Assembly (NCBI RefSeq): GCF_900454495.1
Contig: NZ_UGSI01000002.1
Coordinates: forward strand, 1,771,001 to 1,835,000
Direction of reading: 5' to 3'
Length of the DNA: 64,000 bases
Source of the DNA: Paenibacillus macerans
GTDB lineage: Bacteria > Bacillota > Bacilli > Paenibacillales > Paenibacillaceae
Of the stretch, positions 8,444 through 17,027 are shown piece by piece (the stretch's first letter is position 1; each line of letters begins with the position of its first letter). The position numbers and the translations under genes are program-made. The notes beneath the pieces are model-generated. The model saw nothing but the letters and a program-made list of their open reading frames with translations. It did not search any database and was not told where the DNA came from.

Positions 8444-9288
8444 AAGGATCGTCTTTACCATGGCCAAAAGCAAAAAAGCGCGGATGGCTGGGGGTGATCG
8501 CATGGATGTGCGTACTCCTGACAGGGGTCGTCGTCATTTATGCCTTTTTTGTTTTGCGTCATGATCCAACATTAACGAATCTGGACAATCGCCTTCAGGG
8601 AATAAGCCTGCAGCATCCGCTGGGGACCGATCAGCTTGGTCGGGATGTGCTGACCAGGCTCTTGTTAGGGGGGCAGCAAACGATTGGTTACAGCTTGCTG
8701 GCCTTGATCGTTTCCCTCGTCATCGGGATCCCGTTCGGTCTGATCTCAGGATTTAGACGCGGGCTGGTGGATCGGATTTTTATGCGCATAGCCGATGGAT
8801 TTTTGGCCTTTCCGGATACGATTGTGGCTATTGTCCTAAGCGGTTTGCTTGGAGCGGGGATCGGCAACCTGGTGTTGGCGATTGTCATCGTAAAGTGGGT
8901 CAGTTATGCCCGTCTTGTTCGCAGCACCGTATTAGCGGAGTCCCAAAAAGACTATGTGCTCATTGCCCGAACAAACGGGCTGTCTTCCGGCAAGATCATG
9001 CGCAAGCATTTATTTCCTCATATTGCAGGGCATGTTCTCGTACTCGCCAGTCTCGATCTTGGAAAAGTGATTTTGCTCATTTCGGCCTTTTCTTACATTG
9101 GCCTTGGAGTGCAGCCGCCGACACCTGAATGGGGGGCCATGCTGAACGATGCCCGGCCTTATTTTCAGTCCAAACCCGAATTCATGATCTATCCCGGTTT
9201 GGCGATCGTGATTGCCGTGCTGCTGACGAATATGCTGGGGGATTATTTGCGCGATCGTTTTGATGTCAAGAAGGAGGTGCAATCGTGA
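8440..9288 (+). CDS. ABC importer permease, NikC/OppC type
   Basis: 282 residues from the ATG at 8440, which overlaps the previous stop as ATGA; the frame is open further upstream but without a better start. An N-terminal membrane anchor precedes the OppC/NikC motif HPLGTDQLGRDVLTRLLLGG near residue 60. The EAA loop region (VLIARTNGLSSGKIMRKHLFPHI) and a closing PTPEWGAMLNDARPYF motif are typical. Second channel subunit of the importer. Confidence 0.87.
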   Translation: MKGSSLPWPKAKKRGWLGVIAWMCVLLTGVVVIYAFFVLRHDPTLTNLDNRLQGISLQHPLGTDQLGRDVLTRLLLGGQQTIGYSLLALIVSLVIGIPFGLISGFRRGLVDRIFMRIADGFLAFPDTIVAIVLSGLLGAGIGNLVLAIVIVKWVSYARLVRSTVLAESQKDYVLIARTNGLSSGKIMRKHLFPHIAGHVLVLASLDLGKVILLISAFSYIGLGVQPPTPEWGAMLNDARPYFQSKPEFMIYPGLAIVIAVLLTNMLGDYLRDRFDVKKEVQS

Positions 9289-10085
9289 TGTTGTCGATCA
9301 GACAGGTATCGATTCGCAGCGGAGACAAGAAACTTGTCGACAACGTGTCGCTCTCTATTCGCGAGGGAGATTGGCATGCCCTGGTCGGACAAAGCGGGAG
9401 CGGGAAAACGTTGCTCTCTCAAGCCATTGGCCGCATGCTTCCCCCTAATTTGCAGGCAGAGGGGAGCATTTTTTATAAGGAACGGGATTTATTTGCTTTA
9501 TCGCCTGGACAGTTGAGAACGATTCGCGGCTCAAAACTGTCGTATGTGTTTCAGGATTATCAGGGTTCTTTTACCCCCTTTAGAACGATTGGCCAACACT
9601 TTGAAGAATACCAGAAAGCTCACGGCAACTCCGATTCCCGAGCCCGGCAACGAAGCGCATTGGACGCGCTTGATTCCGTCGGGTTGGATGAGTCCGTGTA
9701 CAAGCGATATCCGTTTCAGTTAAGCGGGGGGCAGCTTCAGCGTGTCTCCATTGCAATGGCGCTGCTGCTGTCGCCGGATTTATTGATCGCCGATGAAATC
9801 ACCACGGCATTGGATAGTGTCTCCGGGCACAAGATTTTGGAGTTGCTTGCAAAGAGACAGAAGGAAACCGGCTTTGCCATTCTGTTTATCACGCATGATT
9901 GGCGCCCCGTGAAACGTTATGCAAACCGCATCGCTGTCATGAAAGAAGGCCAAGTGGTTGAAGCAGGAGAGAAAGATCATGTGCTTGGCAACCCCCAGCA
10001 TGCGTATACTAAACAATTAATCAACGCGGCCCCGACGATTGATCGCTTCCTTTCAACAAGTGTGCGGGAGGCGGAGATCGTATGA
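9285..10085 (+). CDS. ABC importer ATPase, NikD/OppD type
   Basis: 266-residue ATP-binding subunit. Walker A GQSGSGKT (35-42), signature LSGGQLQRV, Walker B LLIADE with the catalytic glutamate, and the H-loop ITHDW. The start may be GTG 9285 or ATG 9288; the AGGAGG at 9271-9276 fits either, with GTG giving the better seven-base spacing. It overlaps the upstream gene by four bases. OppD/NikD proteins pair with an OppF/NikE partner, present just downstream. The C-terminal extension of larger OppD proteins is short here, as in nickel/metallophore systems. Confidence 0.87.
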   Translation: MMLSIRQVSIRSGDKKLVDNVSLSIREGDWHALVGQSGSGKTLLSQAIGRMLPPNLQAEGSIFYKERDLFALSPGQLRTIRGSKLSYVFQDYQGSFTPFRTIGQHFEEYQKAHGNSDSRARQRSALDALDSVGLDESVYKRYPFQLSGGQLQRVSIAMALLLSPDLLIADEITTALDSVSGHKILELLAKRQKETGFAILFITHDWRPVKRYANRIAVMKEGQVVEAGEKDHVLGNPQHAYTKQLINAAPTIDRFLSTSVREAEIV

Positions 10086-10843
10086 AGCTGCTTACGGTGA
10101 AAAACCTGACCAAATCCTATCAAGGGCAAAAAACGGCGATTCATCCGCTCTCCTTTGAACTGCATCAAGGCGAATGTCTTGGCCTTGTCGGTGAAAGCGG
10201 CTGCGGCAAAAGCACGCTCGCCCGCTGTTTGCTGCGCATCGAGGCGATCGACGGAGGTTCGATTTATTTCAAGGATGAAGCGATTGAACGCCTGAATGAG
10301 CGCCAATTGCACGCTTATCGGCAAAAGATGCAGATTGTGCTGCAAAATCCATTGGCCGCGTTGAACCCGAAGCTAAAAATAAAAGATTCTCTAATCGATC
10401 CATACGAACAGTATCGAAAACAGCTGAGTCTGCGGCATTTTTCCTATACCTCAAAGAAGGCCTTTGTGAAGCAGCTTCTTGAAGCCGCCCAACTGCCGGA
10501 GAGCCTGGCGGACCGTTATCCGCATGAATTAAGCGGCGGACAGCGCCAGCGGGTGACGATTGCCCGTGCGATCAGCATCGAACCGGAACTTCTTGTATTG
10601 GATGAACCTACCGCAAGTCTGGATGTGATCTCGCAAGGGGCGATTCTTGCTTTATTGGCGGAGCTTCGCGTATCTTTGAATCTTTCTTATTTATTCATTT
10701 CGCACGATTTGGCCGCTGTCGCGCAAATGAGCGGGCGTATTCTGGTGATGAAAGAAGGGCGGCTTGTCGATCAATTCCATCGCGATCATTTGTTGTCCGA
10801 TGAACGGCACCCGTATACCCAAGAGCTCATTTCAATTTTTTAG
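10082..10843 (+). CDS. ABC importer ATPase, NikE/OppF type
   Basis: 253-residue ATP-binding subunit with Walker A GESGCGKST, signature LSGGQRQRV, Walker B LLVLDEPTASLD and switch histidine in FISHDL. The motif LQNPLAALNPKLKI is characteristic of OppF/NikE ATPases. ATG at 10082 overlaps the preceding TGA. Completes a full set: binding protein, two permeases and two ATPases in one operon. Confidence 0.88.
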   Translation: MKLLTVKNLTKSYQGQKTAIHPLSFELHQGECLGLVGESGCGKSTLARCLLRIEAIDGGSIYFKDEAIERLNERQLHAYRQKMQIVLQNPLAALNPKLKIKDSLIDPYEQYRKQLSLRHFSYTSKKAFVKQLLEAAQLPESLADRYPHELSGGQRQRVTIARAISIEPELLVLDEPTASLDVISQGAILALLAELRVSLNLSYLFISHDLAAVAQMSGRILVMKEGRLVDQFHRDHLLSDERHPYTQELISIF

Positions 10844-10862
10844 CAACCAGAGGGAGAAAAGG

Positions 10863-11390
10863 ATGAACACGAGAATGGCTGTTTCCGTGAACGAAGTGAC
10901 AAAGGAGCAAGTTCAGGCTGCGATCGATTTTATGGTGGGCATACGCAGTGAAGTGTTTCCCATGCTCCAGAATGATCCATTACCAAAAGACATGGCGGAT
11001 TTTGAACAGGTTTATTTGGGACCCGAGGATGCTTCATTTTTTGTAGCCTCCGCAGAAGATGGCCGAGTGGTCGGAACCATCGGCGTGTTGCGTTACGACG
11101 ATCGCATTGAAGCGATCCGCGGTCGCTATAATCAAGAAAGCGTAGCGGAGATTGTCCGGTGTTTTGTCGGTCCGGCAGCCAGAAGGGCTGGGGTCGGCTC
11201 CCTTCTCTTTCGGAAGGCAGCGAACTTTGCCATGGATGCCGGGTACCCGATGTTGTATTTGCACACTCATCATTTCTTAAGCGGCGCGGTCGCATTTTGG
11301 CAGCGTCAGGGATTTTCGATCTTCCTGGACCAACGGGACGATTGGGAAACGATTCATATGGAAAGGAGCAAGTCGTGTTCAATTGAGTGA
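10863..11390 (+). CDS. GNAT-family N-acetyltransferase
   Basis: 175 residues from ATG 10863, which has a GAGGGAGA site; the frame runs further upstream but overlaps the ATPase gene. The acetyl-CoA motif A is visible as RCFVGPAARRAGVGSLLF (RxxGxG type), followed by a second helix and the GAVAFWQRQGFSIF motif B. It acetylates an amine of an unknown small molecule or protein. It lies 19 bases after the importer's last ATPase, so it is probably co-transcribed and may modify the imported compound or the freed ligand. That role is inference only. Confidence 0.8.
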   Translation: MNTRMAVSVNEVTKEQVQAAIDFMVGIRSEVFPMLQNDPLPKDMADFEQVYLGPEDASFFVASAEDGRVVGTIGVLRYDDRIEAIRGRYNQESVAEIVRCFVGPAARRAGVGSLLFRKAANFAMDAGYPMLYLHTHHFLSGAVAFWQRQGFSIFLDQRDDWETIHMERSKSCSIE

Positions 11391-11409
11391 ATTGCATTTA
11401 AGGCTGGGG

Positions 11410-11677
11410 ATGGATTTGACAAAATCCTATTGTATCCAGCTTTATATGGCCATTGTACATACTGTGGATACAGAGCACATGCAAGATTAACTCATGGAAA
11501 CATCTGTATTATTGGGCATGGAAACGGTCCAGCAGATGAAAGAATATATCGAAACAACCGTCAAAAAAAATCACGAATGAATACTATGATCGTTTCAAAT
11601 CAAAGCAGTCTTCCGTGATTAGCCGAGTTATAGAAGTTCTAATAGAGAATCTGGGCAATCCTGATGATTTACAATAA
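11410..11677 (+). pseudogene. Broken short ORF of unknown origin
   Basis: From ATG 11410 the frame encodes MDLTKSYCIQLYMAIVHTVD and then stops at 11490. A second open piece in the same frame (METSVLLGMETVQQMKEYIE) runs to about 11577. A third piece in another frame ends with VIEVLIENLGNPDDLQ at 11677. Together they look like one short helical protein broken by a nonsense codon and a frameshift. I do not recognise the family. It opens a 1.2-kb stretch of gene debris. Confidence 0.35.
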
Positions 11678-11765
11678 CCGAGCCGGTCAAATAAACAAAA
11701 AACAATACGATCCATTGTTCTTGACTTATGATTTGCTTATTCATTAAAGATTAGGCTGCCCCTTT

Positions 11766-11997
11766 CTAAGAAGCTATTTCTAAATACTTGACGATACTAT
11801 GACCCAAATCTTTAAACAGCCATGCGGCAAGAAGCGGCAATCCAATTTCCCCAACATACTCAATACCAAGATAAATGGAGACAATGACGGTCACACCATA
11901 TGCGATCTTGCCGTACAGGGAAGATTATAAAACGTCATTAACAAATAACTCGAAATCACAACCATCATTTTTTCAGTCACTTGTTCGTGCTTCTCCG
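11766..11997 (-). pseudogene. Remnant of a small membrane protein downstream of the ger remnant
   Basis: Two minus-strand pieces in adjacent frames: EKHEQVTEKMMVVISSYLL (about 11990-11930) and a hydrophobic tail YGKIAYGVTVIVSIYLGIEY with LPLLAAWLFKDLGHSIVKYL, ending at TAG 11766. No intact start exists. It follows the gerC-like tail directly and may be a small membrane gene of the same germination operon. The family is not recognised. Confidence 0.4.
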
Positions 11998-12540
11998 CTA
12001 ATTGTCCATGGAGAGCGGTTTAGGCGTTGCGGTTCCGCTATTTTTTATTTCAACTTTTATTTTAATGTCGGCTTGAGTATCAGCGAAACGCTCTTCCCAA
12101 TTCCGCTTCCACCTTTTCTATAGGGCTGGATTTTTACGATAAATCCGGTCTCCTAATCCAATATCATCCGCAGCTTCTTTTAAATCGTTTACAAGCTTGG
12201 TAGTTTGCAAGGAGACATCGTGGTTGCCGAAAAAGCGAATTATATCTTCAGGAATAACGGAAATTGCAGGGCCTAGTTCATGGGGGATCAGGTCCTGAAG
12301 CGTTGATTTCATATAATTTAATGTTTTATGTTCAATTAACGAATCAAAATAAACGGAAAATACGGTGTGCCGGGGCTCCGGTCGGAAAATGCCACTGAAA
12401 AATGGATAAATCGCTGCAGTGTTCAAAACGCGATTCGAGCCACTTTAAATTGGATTCCAATACGGGTGAAATCGGCTGTATATCCGTATCCAATTCTGAA
12501 CGGGTATCGGAAACGTTCGCTTGGTTTACACTGTACCACC
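11998..12540 (-). pseudogene. Decayed germinant receptor: gerA N-terminal piece fused to gerC C-terminal piece
   Basis: On the minus strand the 5' part reads DTDIQPISPVLESNLKWLES then FEHCSDL, and after a frameshift VYFDSLIEHKTLNYMKSTLQ. This is the pattern of the N-terminal soluble domain of GerA-family receptor subunits. Without a further frame change it runs into DDIGLGDRIYRKNPAL, an in-frame TAG, then KRWKRNWEERFAD and IKIKVEIKNSGTA, which fits the C-terminus of Ger(x)C lipoproteins with W changed to stop. A large deletion has therefore removed the gerA membrane part and most of gerC. No start codon or intact product remains. Confidence 0.6.
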
Positions 12541-12671
12541 GGAAGTAAGAATTATGCTAAAATTATCTCCAGCTCAATTTGGACTCATTCATGCTTTTTC
12601 GAAAGCGGGTTATTCGGGGTATAATGCTTGAAAGCACCGCTTTAGGTGCATTACAAGAGAGGTGACAACAT

Positions 12672-13151
12672 ATGGGAGAAAATAATCATCAATATTGGAT
12701 GAAAACGGCGGTACGCGAAGCTTACGAAAATGTACGCCTTGCGCAGGGAGGTCCTTTTGGCGCGATTGTGGTTAAGGATGGGAAAATCATCGGGACGGGA
12801 CGAAACCTTGTTACCTCGCTTAATGATCCTACAGCTCATGCCGAGGTGCAGGCCATTCGCGAAGCCTGCCGGCATTTGGGCGATTTTCAGCTTAAGGGTT
12901 GTACGATCTACACCAGCTGCGAGCCTTGTCCGATGTGTATTGGGGCGATATATTGGGCTCGTCCCGACGCCGTCTATTATGCCTGCACCAAGGAGGAGGC
13001 GGCCGGGATCGGATTTGACGATCAGTTCATTTATGAAGAAATCGCCAAACCGATGGATCAACGGTTTATTCCAATGGAGCAAATCAAAACAGCCGAAAGC
13101 CTGCTGCCGTTTAACGCTTGGAGAGCTTCCAGCAGCAAGATCGAATACTGA
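12672..13151 (+). CDS. guaD: Guanine deaminase (cytidine deaminase fold)
   Basis: 159-residue zinc hydrolase converting guanine to xanthine in the cytosol. The zinc site is complete: DPTAHAEVQAIREAC supplies histidine and the catalytic glutamate, and SCEPCPMCIGAIYWARP supplies the PCxxC cysteines. The tail (FIYEEIAKPMDQR, then LLPFNAWR) matches B. subtilis GuaD in order and length (156 residues) and differs from tRNA adenosine deaminase TadA. ATG 12672 follows AGAGGTGA. A TATAAT at 12620-12625 and a small hairpin (GCACC/GGTGC, 12634-12649) lie in the leader. Single-gene unit after the germination remnant. Confidence 0.88.
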   Translation: MGENNHQYWMKTAVREAYENVRLAQGGPFGAIVVKDGKIIGTGRNLVTSLNDPTAHAEVQAIREACRHLGDFQLKGCTIYTSCEPCPMCIGAIYWARPDAVYYACTKEEAAGIGFDDQFIYEEIAKPMDQRFIPMEQIKTAESLLPFNAWRASSSKIEY

Positions 13152-13243
13152 TATGCAGGTAACCAAGAAATTAGAGTTGACTAATTAATTGCCGACGCTA
13201 TAATAGAAAAAGTGGCCTGATTTCTGGGGGGCCTGAAATTTTA

Positions 13244-13317
13244 CGGGACGTAGCTCAGCTTGGTAGAGCACCTGGTTTGGGACCAGGGGGTCGCATGTTC
13301 GAATCGTGTCGTCCCGA
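13244..13317 (+). tRNA. tRNA-Pro (anticodon TGG)
   Basis: Full cloverleaf: acceptor CGGGACG pairs with CGTCCCG, D-arm GCTCAGCTTGGTAGAGC, anticodon arm CCTGG-TTTGGGA-CCAGG with anticodon TGG (reads CCN proline codons), and T-arm with GTTCGAATC. The discriminator is A. The genome does not encode CCA immediately after it (the next bases are TCCA), so the CCA end must be added after transcription. A terminator follows. Confidence 0.95.
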
Positions 13318-13324
13318 TCCATCA

Positions 13325-13355
13325 ACAGTCATCCGCGCGGATGGCTGTTTTTTTG
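13325..13355 (+). terminator. Intrinsic terminator after tRNA-Pro
   Basis: Stem ACAGTCATCC / GGATGGCTGT with a GCGC loop, one G-U pair, followed by a run of seven T. Confidence 0.85.
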
Positions 13356-13419
13356 AACTGAATAAATCCCCTTTCCGTCGGTCACAATAGAAAATAAACT
13401 CCGACAGAAGGGGATAACC

Positions 13420-14109
13420 GTGAATATCTTCCATATCAAAAAGCAACTCAAAAGAAGATGGAGAAGATGGAGACGTGCCATCTGGACGATCGGCGCCTGC
13501 AGTTTGGTTGCGATCATGGCTTGGCTCGGGATGCCCTTGTCCGAACAGATGGAAAACTTGATGACCAATGAGCCGATCGCGATGGAAACTTGGGGCAAAC
13601 TTCAGAAGGCAGCGCCCGAAGCTACCGAGGAAGATTGGTTGACCGAATTGAAGAGAACGGATCGCAACCGCATCGTTCATTTGAATAAAATCTATACCTG
13701 TGGCGAAGAAAGCAGCGTATTGGGCATTATGCGGCCGGACGAAATCGCGGCATTGATGAAAGCCCATCCGGAATGGGAAGGGCGGCTTGCGGCCGGCGGC
13801 GATGTGTGGATCGACGAAAGGATCAACGGGCTGTCCGAAACCTGCAGCAAGCAAGGATACATCGGCATCGACAAGGACGGAAATCTGACGTTGTTCGATG
13901 GGCCTCCCAAGAAGGAAAAGGTCATCCGGACCTTTTTTCAATTGGATGTAGAGATGATGGAGAGCGCCTTGCCGGCGGATGTTTTGAAGCAGCTGCAGCA
14001 GGGCATCCGCATTCAGGACGTAGAAGAGTACAACAGCGTTTTGTCCACTTTTAGCGATTTTGCCTTGGAGCAGACCGAAAAGGTCATGCAGCAAAATGAA
14101 GAGCGGTAG
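13420..14109 (+). CDS. bofC: BofC, forespore regulator of the SpoIVB/sigma-K checkpoint
   Basis: 229-residue protein with a basic N-terminus, one membrane or signal segment (about residues 21-40) and a BofC C-terminal domain. The hallmark HLNKIYTCGEESSVLG appears around residues 87-102. In Bacillus BofC is exported from the forespore and inhibits SpoIVB, delaying pro-sigma-K processing. GTG 13420 is preceded by AGAAGGGG. In B. subtilis bofC sits just upstream of ruvAB; here a siderophore gene cluster separates them. Its own terminator follows. Confidence 0.85.
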   Translation: MNIFHIKKQLKRRWRRWRRAIWTIGACSLVAIMAWLGMPLSEQMENLMTNEPIAMETWGKLQKAAPEATEEDWLTELKRTDRNRIVHLNKIYTCGEESSVLGIMRPDEIAALMKAHPEWEGRLAAGGDVWIDERINGLSETCSKQGYIGIDKDGNLTLFDGPPKKEKVIRTFFQLDVEMMESALPADVLKQLQQGIRIQDVEEYNSVLSTFSDFALEQTEKVMQQNEER

Positions 14110-14130
14110 CAAACGCGGCGGGCCAAAGGA

Positions 14131-14168
14131 GCGCCCCCATTCCGAATTAGGGATGGGGGCGCTTTTTT
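14131..14168 (+). terminator. Intrinsic terminator of bofC
   Basis: GCGCCCCCAT pairs perfectly with ATGGGGGCGC, extended by TCC/GGG, then six T. Confidence 0.92.
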
Positions 14169-14176
14169 AATGGACG

Positions 14177-14204
14177 TTGACGCTGTCCCTCAGTGTGGTA
14201 CTAT
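14177..14204 (+). promoter_or_regulatory. Candidate promoter of the AraC/binding-protein regulator
   Basis: TTGACG (14177-14182), a 16-base spacer and TACTAT (14199-14204), about 46 bases before the TTG start at 14250. Confidence 0.45.
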
Positions 14205-14249
14205 CGGAGAAAGAAGCTGCTTATTTTCATCGCAATGGAGGCTTTTGCG

Positions 14250-15905
14250 TTGACCAACCTTGTTTCGGAGTGGACGGAGTTCCGCTTTCCATTATATACG
14301 GCTGTTCAAATTCGTTCGCTATACGGTACTTCAAATTTGCCGGCACATAAAATCCATGAAGAGTTCGCGGTGCTGATCGGGCTCGCCGCCGGCAAAGCTG
14401 TCCTCAGAAGCGGCGATCAGACCTTTGAGCTTGCCGAAGGCACGGTCATACTGCTTCCGGCCGGGACCCATGCCGCGCTGATGACCGATTCCCTTGGACC
14501 GCTGCACGCCTACAAGCTTTCCATCGGCATCTCGGAGCAGACCATATCCCAGTATAGCGGCTCCGCGATGCGCGGCAGCGAGCTGATCGATGGCAAGAAT
14601 GTGCGATTTTTTCCAAATGAACCTGGGATCGTGGCCATGCTGGAGGAGTTGTATCTTTATCGTTCACCGGCTTATGAGGCCCGGCATGTCCAAAATCAAA
14701 TGGTGTTTTACCGGATTATTTTTGAGCTGCTGTCCCGATCCGGGGGAACCCATTCGGCCAATGGGGAGCTAAGCATGGAGCGAAGCATCGCTTATATGGA
14801 GAACCGCTTTAGAGACAAAATAACCCGTGAGCAGTTGGCCGCGATGGCGGGCGTAAGCAGTTCGCATTATTCTATTTTATTTAAGCGGATTACCGGCTTT
14901 TCGCCCCAGGAATATCTGTCGCGGCTGCGCGTTCACCGGGCCGTCGAGCTGCTGATCGGCGGTTCGGGCACGCTCAGGGAGATCGCGCAGAAGGTCGGCT
15001 ACAAGGATGAGTTTTACCTTAGCCGCCGTTTCAAACGGCAGATTGGAGTATCCCCGACGGTTTATCACAGCATTTCTCCGCAGCGCGTGGCCGTCATGCT
15101 TACTCCTTATGCCAGCCATCTGCTGCTGCTGGGGCGCGAACCGGTGCTCACGATTTCGGAGAACGGCGAGTATGTCCATACCGCAGAACTGCCGCAGCCG
15201 CAAGCGATGAGATTTATCCATACGGATTGTACCTTCGAGCAATTAAAGTCGGCACTGCTGGATACCAAAGCGGATATGATTATCGCGGCGGGGGAGCATT
15301 TGCACAGACACGGTCTGAATCCCGAGCAGCTGCGGGCGGTCGCGCCTGTGGTAGAAATTCCGTGGATGGAACTTGGCTGGAAGGATCATCTTCGCCTGAT
15401 TGCCCGGGCGATTCGGCAAAGCGAAAGGGCGGAAGCGTGGCTGGCGGCATTTGAACAAGAGGAGAAGTCGGCTCGTCTTTTGGTACGGCAAAGGGCGGCC
15501 GCGGACGAAACCGTGGCGATTTTGGTTGTCCGGCCGGAGGGACTGCTCGTTTACGGCGCCCGCAATGCCGGGTACGTGATATACCATTCGCTTGGGCTAA
15601 GACCCCCGGCAAAAATACAGCAGCTTAATCATAAGCTGGGCAATACATTCCATTCGATTCCCATCGAGCCGGCGGAGCTGGCCGATGTTGCGGGGAATCG
15701 CCTGCTCGTGATCGTGTTTCCCGATGCCAAAGGTTCCACCGCACACGCGGAAGCCTTGTTTCAGTCCCCGTACTGGAAAGAGCTTTCCGCCGTACAGCGG
15801 AACAAGGTGCATCATTTGGACATGGACGAATGGATTCCATACAATCCCGTGTCCATCCGCCTGCAGTTGCAACGTGCTGTGGCGTTATTTTCCAGCATCC
15901 AATAG
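14250..15905 (+). CDS. AraC regulator fused to a siderophore-binding-protein domain (Btr-like)
   Basis: 551 residues from TTG 14250, chosen because TGGAGG sits eight bases upstream; an ATG at 14235 lacks such a site. Domains: an N-terminal cupin-like sensor region (about 20-120), an AraC double HTH (about 175-275: KITREQLAAMAGVSSSHYS, then LREIAQKVGYKDEFYLSRRF), and a C-terminal periplasmic-binding-protein-like domain (about 290-545). This architecture and length match B. subtilis Btr (529 residues), which binds bacillibactin and activates feuABC. Here it directly precedes a binding lipoprotein and two FecCD permeases, so it probably activates their uptake operon in response to the siderophore. 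Confidence 0.87.
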   Translation: MTNLVSEWTEFRFPLYTAVQIRSLYGTSNLPAHKIHEEFAVLIGLAAGKAVLRSGDQTFELAEGTVILLPAGTHAALMTDSLGPLHAYKLSIGISEQTISQYSGSAMRGSELIDGKNVRFFPNEPGIVAMLEELYLYRSPAYEARHVQNQMVFYRIIFELLSRSGGTHSANGELSMERSIAYMENRFRDKITREQLAAMAGVSSSHYSILFKRITGFSPQEYLSRLRVHRAVELLIGGSGTLREIAQKVGYKDEFYLSRRFKRQIGVSPTVYHSISPQRVAVMLTPYASHLLLLGREPVLTISENGEYVHTAELPQPQAMRFIHTDCTFEQLKSALLDTKADMIIAAGEHLHRHGLNPEQLRAVAPVVEIPWMELGWKDHLRLIARAIRQSERAEAWLAAFEQEEKSARLLVRQRAAADETVAILVVRPEGLLVYGARNAGYVIYHSLGLRPPAKIQQLNHKLGNTFHSIPIEPAELADVAGNRLLVIVFPDAKGSTAHAEALFQSPYWKELSAVQRNKVHHLDMDEWIPYNPVSIRLQLQRAVALFSSIQ

Positions 15906-15933
15906 TCCAAGCTCCTTCCCTAACAATAAGCTA

Positions 15934-15962
15934 TGGTTAAGCGAAATAAGGCTGAATATAAT
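15934..15962 (+). promoter_or_regulatory. Candidate promoter of the siderophore uptake operon
   Basis: A perfect -10 TATAAT at 15957-15962 has only a weak -35 (TGGTTA, 15934-15939), as expected for a promoter needing an activator such as the upstream AraC protein. Confidence 0.5.
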
Positions 15963-15969
15963 TAGTTAT

Positions 15970-15988
15970 GAAAATGAAACTCATTATC
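15970..15988 (+). promoter_or_regulatory. Fur box
   Basis: GAAAATGAAACTCATTATC matches 15 of 19 positions of the Fur consensus GATAATGATTATCATTATC. It lies just after the -10 and so overlaps the transcription start, indicating iron repression of the uptake operon. Confidence 0.78.
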
Positions 15989-16038
15989 AATTAGTGTCCT
16001 CATTGACACATAGCTATTGTAAGGGAGAGAGTCATCTG

Positions 16039-17010
16039 ATGAGAAAGCTGCTTATTCCGTTTGTTCTGTCATTAGCGGTTATGCTGAGCGCGTGCGGCGC
16101 AAGTCAAAGTCAAGGCGCAAATCAAACCGATCGCACAGGCGATAGCGGGAATTCTTCCCCCGGGTCTTCCCAGTCTTCAAACGAGCCTGACTCCGGGACC
16201 ATGACTTATCAATCCGAAAACGGCCCAGTCGAGGTTCCGGCCCATCCGCAGCGCGTCGTTGTCTTGACCAGGTTCCTGACGGGCAATGTCATGCAGCTGA
16301 ATGTGCCGATCGTCGGAGCGGACGAGATGTCCAAGGAAAACCCGCAATTCAAAGACCGGCTGAAAGACGTGGAAACGGTGACGGACGAAAGCTTGGAGAA
16401 GATCATCGAACTGCAGCCGGACCTCATCATCGGACAGTCTGATATTAAAAACGTAGACAAGCTCAAGCAAATTGCGCCAACGGTTACTTTTACGTACGGA
16501 AAAGTCGACTATTTGACGCAGCAGCTGGAAATCGGCAAACTGCTGAACAAGGAAAAAGAAGCCCAGGCTTGGGTGAATGATTTCAAGGCGCGGACGAAGC
16601 AGGCCGGCGAAGAGATTAAAGCGAAGGTCGGCGAAGGCGCGACGGTCTCGGTGATCGAGACGTTCAACAAGCAGCTTTACGTGTATGGCTACAATTTTGG
16701 GCGCGGCACCGAACTTTTGTATGGCGATTTGGGCTTCAGCCTGCCGGAGAAAACCAAGGAAGCAACGAAAAAGGACGGCTATTTCGCGGTATCCTCCGAA
16801 GTTTTGCAGGATTACGTGGGGGACTATATTATTTTCAGCAAAAATGCCGACGAGGACAATTCCTTCCAGAATACGCAGTCTTACAAAAATATCCCTGCCG
16901 TCAAAAACAACCGGGTTTTTGAAGCCGATGCGAAAGCTTTCTATTTCAACGACCCGCTCAGCATGGAATACCAATTGGACTTCTTTAAGAAAAGTTTCCT
17001 GGGCAAGTAA
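16039..17010 (+). CDS. Iron-siderophore-binding lipoprotein (FeuA/FhuD type)
   Basis: 323 residues from ATG 16039 (site AAGGGAGAG). The signal peptide ends in lipobox LSAC with cysteine at residue 19, followed by a Ser/Asn/Gly-rich linker to about residue 55. The class III (FecCD-partner) binding fold follows: VEVPAHPQRVVVLTRF, then LEKIIELQPDLIIGQSD, with a helix linking two lobes. It captures a ferric siderophore at the cell surface and hands it to the two permeases encoded next. Probably Fur-repressed and activated by the Btr-like regulator. Confidence 0.87.
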   Translation: MRKLLIPFVLSLAVMLSACGASQSQGANQTDRTGDSGNSSPGSSQSSNEPDSGTMTYQSENGPVEVPAHPQRVVVLTRFLTGNVMQLNVPIVGADEMSKENPQFKDRLKDVETVTDESLEKIIELQPDLIIGQSDIKNVDKLKQIAPTVTFTYGKVDYLTQQLEIGKLLNKEKEAQAWVNDFKARTKQAGEEIKAKVGEGATVSVIETFNKQLYVYGYNFGRGTELLYGDLGFSLPEKTKEATKKDGYFAVSSEVLQDYVGDYIIFSKNADEDNSFQNTQSYKNIPAVKNNRVFEADAKAFYFNDPLSMEYQLDFFKKSFLGK

Positions 17011-17027
17011 CCAAGGCAGTGATACCT

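Noticed and set aside
12118..12426. A 102-codon minus-strand frame that looks like an intact gene
   Set aside because: It is the middle of the gerA/gerC remnant: homology continues past its stop and upstream in another frame.
13318..13321. Encoded CCA end for tRNA-Pro
   Set aside because: After the discriminator A the sequence is TCCA, so CCA is not in register.
15724..16038. Upstream extension of the siderophore-binding lipoprotein frame
   Set aside because: It overlaps the AraC gene and the Fur box; the ATG at 16039 has the ribosome binding site and begins a proper lipoprotein signal.
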